Assembly: GCF_000733295.1 (NCBI RefSeq)
Contig: NZ_JPMI01000367.1
Coordinates: forward strand, 62,001-126,000
Reading direction: 5' to 3'
From: Archangium violaceum Cb vi76
GTDB lineage: Bacteria; Myxococcota; Myxococcia; Myxococcales; Myxococcaceae
Length of the DNA: 64,000 bases
Under the pieces are notes generated by a model, which saw only the letters and a program-made list of their open reading frames with translations, was not told the DNA's origin and searched no databases. Each line of letters starts with the position of its first letter. Positions within the stretch are counted from its first letter, which is position 1. Of this stretch, positions 59,171 to 64,000 are shown in pieces. The position numbers were made by a program, and so were the translations under genes.

Positions 59171-59973
59171 TGAAGCGGCCCGGACTGTGGCTGGCGACGG
59201 TGGCCTTCCTCACCTTCTTCCTGGGGCCCTTCTTCTGGCAGGTGCTGACGTCGCTGTGGCCGGACGGACAGCTCACCCAGCCCCTGCCCAGCTCGCTCAC
59301 CTTCGACAACTACGTGAGCGTGCTGTGGGGCCGTCCCTTCCTCCAGGTGTTGATGAACTCGCTGCTGGCGGCCTCGCTCACCACCCTCTTCTGCATGGCG
59401 GTGGGGGCGTCGGCGGCCTTCGCGCTGGCGAAGCTGGAGTTCCGCGGGCGTGGCCTGCTGCTGGCCGCGGCGCTCGCCGTGTCCATGTTCCCGCCCATCG
59501 CCACGGTGAGCCCGCTCTACCTCATCCTGCGCACGGTGGGCCTGCGCGACACGCTGGTGGGCCTGGTGCCTCCCTACGCCACCTTCGCGCTGCCGCTCAC
59601 GCTCTGGATTCTCACGTCCTTCTTCCGGCAGCTCCCGGACGAGCTGTACCGCGCCGCGCGGGTGGACGGGTGCACGCCGCTCGGCGCCTTCTGGCGGGTG
59701 CTGCTGCCCCTGGCCGCTCCGGGCCTGGCCACCACCGCCATCCTCGTCTTCATCTTCGCGTGGAACGAGTTCCTCTACGCGCTCACCTTCCTGTCCTCGC
59801 CGGAGAAGCGCACGGTGCCCGTGGCCATCAGCCTCTTCGCCAGCGAGCACAAGGAGCCGTGGGGGGAGATCGCCGCCGCCTCGGTCATCGCCACGCTGCC
59901 CCTGGTGGTGATGACCGTCCTCTTCCAGCGGCGCATCGTCAGCGGGCTCACCGCCGGGGCCGTGAAGGAGTAG
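59170..59973 (+). CDS. Carbohydrate ABC transporter permease, MalG-like (267 aa)
   Basis: Second permease of the heterodimer, starting at the TGATG overlap with the MalF-like gene. Six helices, with the EAA loop DELYRAARVDGCTPLGAFWRVLLP and a conserved FIFAWNEFLYALTFL. With the two preceding genes it makes an import channel lacking a local ATP-binding subunit. Confidence 0.93.
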   Translation: MKRPGLWLATVAFLTFFLGPFFWQVLTSLWPDGQLTQPLPSSLTFDNYVSVLWGRPFLQVLMNSLLAASLTTLFCMAVGASAAFALAKLEFRGRGLLLAAALAVSMFPPIATVSPLYLILRTVGLRDTLVGLVPPYATFALPLTLWILTSFFRQLPDELYRAARVDGCTPLGAFWRVLLPLAAPGLATTAILVFIFAWNEFLYALTFLSSPEKRTVPVAISLFASEHKEPWGEIAAASVIATLPLVVMTVLFQRRIVSGLTAGAVKE

Positions 59974-59994
59974 CTCGCCCTCCGGCGGCCCCCG

Positions 59995-60888
59995 TCACGC
60001 GTCGAGCACGGGCGCCGGGGCGTCCTCACCCCGGAGGAAGGCGGCGAGCTCGGGCCACTCGCACGCGAGGTACTCGTACTCCGAGCCCCGCGTGGGCCGC
60101 TGGGGCAGGACGCATCCCGGCTTGAGGGGCACCAACTGCCCGCCCAGCCGGCTGCGCGCGAAGGCGTGGATGACCGCCACCGCTCCCACGTCCGTTTCGG
60201 GCACGTCCTCGCGCACCGTGCGCTGGATGCGCTTCACCGCCTCCACGTACCTGCCCTCGCGGCAGAGCATCACCGCCTGCGCCAGCAGCGCGTGGTCCGT
60301 CTCGTCGAACATGGGGCGGCGGATGCGTCCCACCCACTCCCTGGCATCGTCCAGCTCACCGTAGAGGGCGAGGATGACGGCCATCAGCGCGGGGGCCTGG
60401 GCATCGCAGACCCTGGCGTCCCTTCTCCTCCCGGCCCAGGTGGTCTTCTCTCCGAGGGCGAGGGCGCGCTCGTAGTCGCCCTGGCGGAACCAGGCGAGGG
60501 CCAGTGCGTAGTAGCCCCGGCCCCGCACGATGTTGCTCCCGGTGGACATCGCGACTTCCAGCGAGTGGATGGCCTCCTCGGGTCTGCCCGCCAGGAGCTG
60601 CTCCCAACCCCGCCGCTCCAGCTGTCTCACCTGCCAGTCCAGCCAGCGTTGGAGGGCCAGACCCGCGCAGAAGACTCCCGCGAGGGCAATGGGCATGGGG
60701 AGCCGCGTCACCCCGAGGTCCATCTCCGAGACGTCCGTCAGGGCGCTCGGGTTGAGCAGCATGACGATGCCGCCGAAGCCAGCGAACATCATCATGCTGG
60801 ACAGGAGGCGCAGTCCCTTGAGCCGGGCCGTGAGGAACGGGTCATGCGTGAACGACGGGCGGAGTACGGAGTTCGTGAGTGTCGTCAT
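59995..60888 (-). CDS. Membrane-anchored TPR protein (297 aa)
   Basis: Two hydrophobic helices near the N-terminus (LLSSMMMFAGFGGIVMLL and MPIALAGVFCAGLALQ) are followed by TPR-like helical pairs (GRPEEAIHSLEVAM, GRGYYALALAWFRQGDYERALALGEK, LYGELDDAREWVG). A scaffold for envelope complexes is likely; no enzymatic motif. Convergent with the permease gene, 21 bp away. Confidence 0.82.
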   Translation of the reverse strand: MTTLTNSVLRPSFTHDPFLTARLKGLRLLSSMMMFAGFGGIVMLLNPSALTDVSEMDLGVTRLPMPIALAGVFCAGLALQRWLDWQVRQLERRGWEQLLAGRPEEAIHSLEVAMSTGSNIVRGRGYYALALAWFRQGDYERALALGEKTTWAGRRRDARVCDAQAPALMAVILALYGELDDAREWVGRIRRPMFDETDHALLAQAVMLCREGRYVEAVKRIQRTVREDVPETDVGAVAVIHAFARSRLGGQLVPLKPGCVLPQRPTRGSEYEYLACEWPELAAFLRGEDAPAPVLDA

Positions 60889-61257
60889 GCCCGGCCCCCG
60901 TGCAATGCCCGGCCCAGGGTGGACTCTCGTCTTTTCCGGCACCTGGCTCGTCAGTGCGTCCATGCGCGGGATGCTCCGTCCGCAGAGGACGACGGCAGGG
61001 CCCCTGCTGAGCGCGTGATGACCTGGGCCGCCCCCTCCGGGCGCACCCGGTACGAACTTGTCCAACTGTTGGACAAGTTCTGGAAGACCGCGCCCGGACC
61101 CCGCTCTCCTGGTGGGCTCGTTGCTGGGCCAACGAGCACGACCCACGCGGGTGGGGGGGCCTGGGCGGAAATGGGGTGGATCCGTTTGAATGCGGACGCT
61201 CGCGGCCCGTCAGAGTGGGCAGATGCAGCAAGGACACAGTCCAGAAAGATGACTCCC
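60889..61257. other. Intergenic region containing a long palindrome
   Basis: 369 bp between the TPR gene and the DUF4476 gene, which diverge. Besides the 27-bp palindrome (listed separately) no gene or terminator is seen. Promoters for both genes should be here. Confidence 0.5.
61054..61080. promoter_or_regulatory. 27-bp palindrome with single-base centre, probable operator
   Basis: GAACTTGTCCAAC (61054-61066), a central T, then GTTGGACAAGTTC (61068-61080): 13 of 13 bases are complementary. Such a long perfect dyad in a divergent intergenic region normally marks the binding site of a dimeric repressor or activator. A shorter related site, GTCCGACTGTTGGAC, is at 54441-54455. The protein that binds it is not identified. 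Confidence 0.7.
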
Positions 61258-61959
61258 ATGAAGGCCCTCTTCGTCGCCATCACGCTCCTGACCTCGGTTG
61301 CCGCCTCCGCCCAGACCGCCCCCTCCTTCGCTCCGCCCCCCGGCCAGCCCACCGGCAACGCGCCTCCGACCTCGTCCAACGAGTTCCGCGGCGGCGGCCG
61401 TGACGACGGCGACGAGTTCCGCGAGTACCGCCGCGGCCGCCGTGGCACCCTGGTGGTGCTCGAGCGCGAGGATGTGGAGCAGCGCCTCGCCGAGCTGGAG
61501 AAGTTGCTGGGTAAGGCCTTCGAGAGCGGCAATCGCGGCAACAGCGGCAGGGCGAAGATCCGCGCCGCCTACGAGGAGCTGAAGGATCTCCGCGAGCTGG
61601 TCGCCGATGCCCCCGAGCTGCGGAGCCAGGGCCGCGGTGGTGGCTACGGCAACCCGCCCCCGCCCCCGCCCCCTCAGCCCATCGCCGACGGCAAGCTGCA
61701 GATGATCATGGGCTCCATGTCCCGTGAGCCCTTCGCCGAGAACAAGATGAACGTCCTGGAGGGGGCCGCCGGTACCCACTACTTCCTGGTCGGCCAGGTG
61801 CAGCAGGTGATCAACCAGTTCCAGTTCTCGCAGGACAAGCTCAAGGCGGTGCGGATGCTGTGGTCGCGCGTGCTCGACCGGGACAACGCCTTCCAGCTCT
61901 ACAACTCCTTCCCGTTCTCCAACGACAAGGCCGAGCTGAAGCGCATCATCTCCAACTGA
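61258..61959 (+). CDS. Secreted DUF4476-domain protein (233 aa)
   Basis: Signal peptide (ALFVAITLLTSVAASAQ), a Pro/Arg/Gly-rich region, a helical part (EREDVEQRLAELEKLLGKAF, AKIRAAYEELKDLRELV), a run of prolines, and the C-terminal DUF4476 domain starting ADGKLQMIMGSMSREPF and ending SNDKAELKRIIS. DUF4476 is common in myxobacteria and Bacteroidota and has unknown function. ATG 61258 is preferred because it starts the signal peptide; 61249 is in frame. A terminator follows. Confidence 0.87.
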   Translation: MKALFVAITLLTSVAASAQTAPSFAPPPGQPTGNAPPTSSNEFRGGGRDDGDEFREYRRGRRGTLVVLEREDVEQRLAELEKLLGKAFESGNRGNSGRAKIRAAYEELKDLRELVADAPELRSQGRGGGYGNPPPPPPPQPIADGKLQMIMGSMSREPFAENKMNVLEGAAGTHYFLVGQVQQVINQFQFSQDKLKAVRMLWSRVLDRDNAFQLYNSFPFSNDKAELKRIISN

Positions 61960-61984
61960 GGCTCGGGTCCCAGGGGCCCACCAG

Positions 61985-62035
61985 GGGCCGGGCTCGCGGG
62001 GCGGCAGTGCCCCTCGGGTCCGGCCCTTTGTGTTT
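61985..62035 (+). terminator. Terminator after the DUF4476 gene
   Basis: A stem GGGCCGG (61985-61991) pairs with CCGGCCC (62020-62026), with an inner GGGGC/GCCCC stem, followed by TTTGTGTTTG. The T-rich tail is short but real. Confidence 0.6.
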
Positions 62036-62047
62036 GAATGGCCCGCG

Positions 62048-63205
62048 ATGCGCTCCCGCACCCGCAGAGCCACGCTCCTGGCCCTCCTCGGCGGACTGCT
62101 GCTCGTGGGGGTGCTCGCCGTTCCGTACTACCTCCGGGGCCTGTCCCTGGTGGCTCGCGCCGGGGGAATGAGCGAGGGGTTGGCCGGGAGCGTCTCCCGC
62201 TGGGGCACCACTCCCGTCACCGAGGAGGATGTGCGGATTCCCTCCCGCCATGGCTCCCTGCGCGCCCGCCTCTTCCGGCCCGAGCGTCCCCGGGGCCGCA
62301 CGGTGCTCCTCACCACCGGTGTGCACGCGGATGGCATCGACGAGCCCCGGCTGGTGAAGCTCGCGAGGGATCTCTCCGCCGGAGGGCTCACCGTCATCAC
62401 CCCCGAGCTGCCCGATCTCCTGAGCTACCGCATCACCCCGCGCGAGCCGGACATGCTCGAGGACGCCGCGCTCTGGGCCTCCGGGCGGCCGGAGCTCGCG
62501 CCCGATGGCCGCGTGGGCCTCATGGGCATCAGTTTCTCCGGAGGGCTCTCGCTCGTCGCCGCCGGACGGCCCTCGCTCGCGGGCAAGGTCGCCTTCGTCT
62601 TCTCGTTGGGCGGGCATGGCGAGCTCTCGCGCGTGCTCGCCTTCCTGTGTACCGGCATCGAGCCCGGTGGCCAGCACCGCAGGCCCCATGACTACGGCGT
62701 GGCCATCATCCTGCTCAACGTGGCCGACCTGATGGTTCCCCCCGAGCAGGTGGAGACGCTGCGCGCGGGCATCCGTACCTTCCTGCGCGCCTCGCACCTC
62801 GCCCTGCGGGACACGCGCCAGGCCGAGGAGACCTTCGCCGCGGCCCGGCGCATGCAGTCGGAGATGCCCGAGCCCGCCGCCACGCTCATGAAGTACGTGA
62901 ACGAGCGGGATGTCGCCGCGCTCGGGCCGCTGCTGCTGCCGCATGCGAAGGTCTACGCTGGAGATCCATCGCTCTCGCCCGAGCTCTCCCCGGCCCCGTC
63001 CGCGCCCGTGTATCTGCTGCACGGCACGGAGGACTCCGTCATCCCCGCCATCGAGTCCGTGCTCCTCGCGCGCTGGCTGGAGCCCCGGACCGGGGTGCGG
63101 CTGTTGCTCTCACCCCTCATCTCCCACGCCGAGCTCGAAGGGCTGAAGGACCTGGACGATGTCGGGCGGCTCGCCGCCTTCTGGGCACGGCTGCTCGATG
63201 CGTAG
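62048..63205 (+). CDS. Membrane-anchored alpha/beta hydrolase (385 aa)
   Basis: N-terminal anchor LALLGGLLLVGVLAVPYYL, then an alpha/beta-hydrolase core with nucleophile elbow GLMGISFSGGL (Ser in G-I-S-F-S-G), VYLLHGTEDSVIP supplying the Asp loop, and LISHAELEG carrying the probable His. The region between contains an extra helical cap. Acts on an ester in the periplasm or membrane; the substrate is unknown. The ATG at 62048 places basic residues before the anchor. Confidence 0.85.
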   Translation: MRSRTRRATLLALLGGLLLVGVLAVPYYLRGLSLVARAGGMSEGLAGSVSRWGTTPVTEEDVRIPSRHGSLRARLFRPERPRGRTVLLTTGVHADGIDEPRLVKLARDLSAGGLTVITPELPDLLSYRITPREPDMLEDAALWASGRPELAPDGRVGLMGISFSGGLSLVAAGRPSLAGKVAFVFSLGGHGELSRVLAFLCTGIEPGGQHRRPHDYGVAIILLNVADLMVPPEQVETLRAGIRTFLRASHLALRDTRQAEETFAAARRMQSEMPEPAATLMKYVNERDVAALGPLLLPHAKVYAGDPSLSPELSPAPSAPVYLLHGTEDSVIPAIESVLLARWLEPRTGVRLLLSPLISHAELEGLKDLDDVGRLAAFWARLLDA

Positions 63206-63228
63206 GCCGACGTCCATGCGGAACCCGC

Positions 63229-63555
63229 TCACAGGCCCAGCAACTCGCGAATCTGGCCGAGCATCTCCTCCTCGGAGAAGTGCACCTCGGTGTCGCTACC
63301 GATGAGCGTGCGCGCCGTTGCGAGCACCTCCTCCGGGTGCTGACGCAGCAGGCCCAGGTTCGGCGCCGGCAGGGGCTCGCCCAGCTCCAGGCACCGCTCC
63401 AGCCGTTGCAGCTCCGGCAGGGGGACCTTCCACCGCTGCGCCGCGCCAATGAGCGCATGCGCCTCGCTCGGTTTGAGCTCGTCGTCACTCCAGGCCACGT
63501 GCAGCAACAGCTTGAGCAGCTCGGTGTAGAAGCGGTCGTCGGTCGGTGTCGTCAT
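63229..63555 (-). CDS. TerB-like helical protein (108 aa)
   Basis: Short all-helical protein with TPTDDRFYTELLKLLLHVAWSDDELKPSEAHALIGAAQRW at the front, recalling the TerB/DjlA metal-binding-type fold, with the acidic DDEL and ExxxH positions found there. Start is uncertain: ATG 63555 suits the domain, with an extension to 63612 possible. Role could be stress related, as for TerB, but evidence is thin. Confidence 0.65.
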   Translation of the reverse strand: MTTPTDDRFYTELLKLLLHVAWSDDELKPSEAHALIGAAQRWKVPLPELQRLERCLELGEPLPAPNLGLLRQHPEEVLATARTLIGSDTEVHFSEEEMLGQIRELLGL

Positions 63556-63654
63556 CCCGGTGTCGTCTCCGCCCCGAGCGTCGCCCGTTCCCGGCTCCCC
63601 GTCCATGAACAAGGCGCCCGCTCCGATAGCGGGTAGACAGGCGAGCCGCGCCCG

Positions 63655-64000
63655 CTATGCGCCCTGCCAGGTGAAGCGGAACGGTGTGCCGCACGCGTTG
63701 CTCCGGCACCGGAACAGGTAGCCCCGGCCGTTGTCCCCGAAGGCCAGGCCGAAGGGCATCGCCGCGAGCTGGGCCATGAAGTGCATGGGCTCGCTACAAC
63801 ATTCCGGTGTGGCATCCCCGTTCACCCAGCCGGCCACGCCGCCCACCTTGCTCTCGGGTGCCTCCTCCAACGCCCGGTCCAGCGCGGCGAGCTGCTCGTC
63901 CGTGGCCTCGTTGACGTCCACCGAGAGCGCCTCGGTGTCCTCCTCGGCCGGGGCCAGGCCCAGGTTCCATTCCGCGTACGGCAGGCCCGTGGGCCTCGCT
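63655..64000 (-). CDS. DUF1963 (YwqG-like) protein, truncated by the window edge
   Basis: The frame continues past 64000, so the start lies outside. Visible part includes PYAEWNLGLAPAEEDTE, then KVGGVAGWVNGD, and the zinc-like cysteine elements PECCSEPMHFMAQL and YLFRCRSNACGTPFRFTW. This matches the YwqG/DUF1963 family, cytoplasmic proteins of unknown function, sometimes with immunity-like distribution. Confidence 0.75.
   Translation of the reverse strand, partial: ARPTGLPYAEWNLGLAPAEEDTEALSVDVNEATDEQLAALDRALEEAPESKVGGVAGWVNGDATPECCSEPMHFMAQLAAMPFGLAFGDNGRGYLFRCRSNACGTPFRFTWQGA

Overview
The window is high-GC, densely coded DNA that looks like the chromosome of a fruiting myxobacterium (Myxococcota, probably the Archangium/Cystobacter side of Cystobacterineae). 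The evidence is indirect but consistent: Ser/Thr kinase-pseudocyclase-ATPase-TPR giants, a sigma-54 activator with XylR_N/V4R sensing domains, many ECF-like sigma factors and single-domain response regulators, DUF2380-type lipoproteins, DUF3396 and Imm11 immunity proteins, DUF4476 and DUF2809 proteins, a class II photolyase next to a carotenoid-desaturase-like flavoprotein, and strong third-position GC bias. No complete tRNA or rRNA gene, no CRISPR array and no intact transposase were seen.

Layout. 1-617: about 600 bp without a gene, ending in a fragment that looks like the 3' end of tmRNA (ssrA) or a tRNA, a possible island boundary. 618-3793: a TetR regulator and two cytochromes P450 on the minus strand. 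3910-6254: a lower-GC cargo of a thymidylate-kinase-like gene and a divergent HAD phosphatase, bracketed by 24-bp direct repeats. 6302-11270: a peptidoglycan amidase, a serine-hydrolase-fold protein with a small partner, a MarR regulator, a secreted protein and a membrane protein. 11301-13529: a small STAS-like protein with a good sigma-54 promoter, divergent from a sigma-54 activator. 13545-14728: a DUF3396 immunity gene coupled to a shrunken lipoprotein gene. 14784-21929: GH3 hydrolase, VOC protein, a serine hydrolase/SGNH pair, a small conserved protein and an MFS exporter.

21960-27188 is a tandem duplication (period about 2.3 kb) of an Imm11 immunity gene, an AHH-nuclease toxin and a divergent membrane protein; the toxin C-terminus and immunity N-terminus have diverged while the rest is nearly identical. 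27237-35694 holds cysteine-rich secreted proteins, photolyase and desaturase, an SGNH lipoprotein, membrane proteins, a sigma factor and a receiver protein. Two kinase paralogues (36024-40085 and 47985-51974) flank a DUF2380 toxin/immunity pair and a four-gene minus-strand operon (47662 to 42740): patatin lipase, a two-domain membrane-anchored protein, a DyP-type heme peroxidase and a P450. This operon looks like a lipid-release and lipid-oxidation pathway and is the best candidate for an undescribed system.

52023-64000 contains a sigma factor, an acyl-CoA dehydrogenase, STAS and receiver proteins with a histidine-kinase remnant, a cold-shock protein with a textbook terminator, a carbohydrate ABC importer lacking its ATPase, a 27-bp near-perfect palindrome with a related copy 6.6 kb away, a DUF4476 protein, an alpha/beta hydrolase, a TerB-like protein and a truncated DUF1963 gene at the edge. 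A recurring theme is toxin or lipoprotein genes joined to their partner by a four-base ATGA overlap (four of four toxin-type pairs plus a cysteine-rich secreted pair), which fits kin-recognition biology in myxobacteria.
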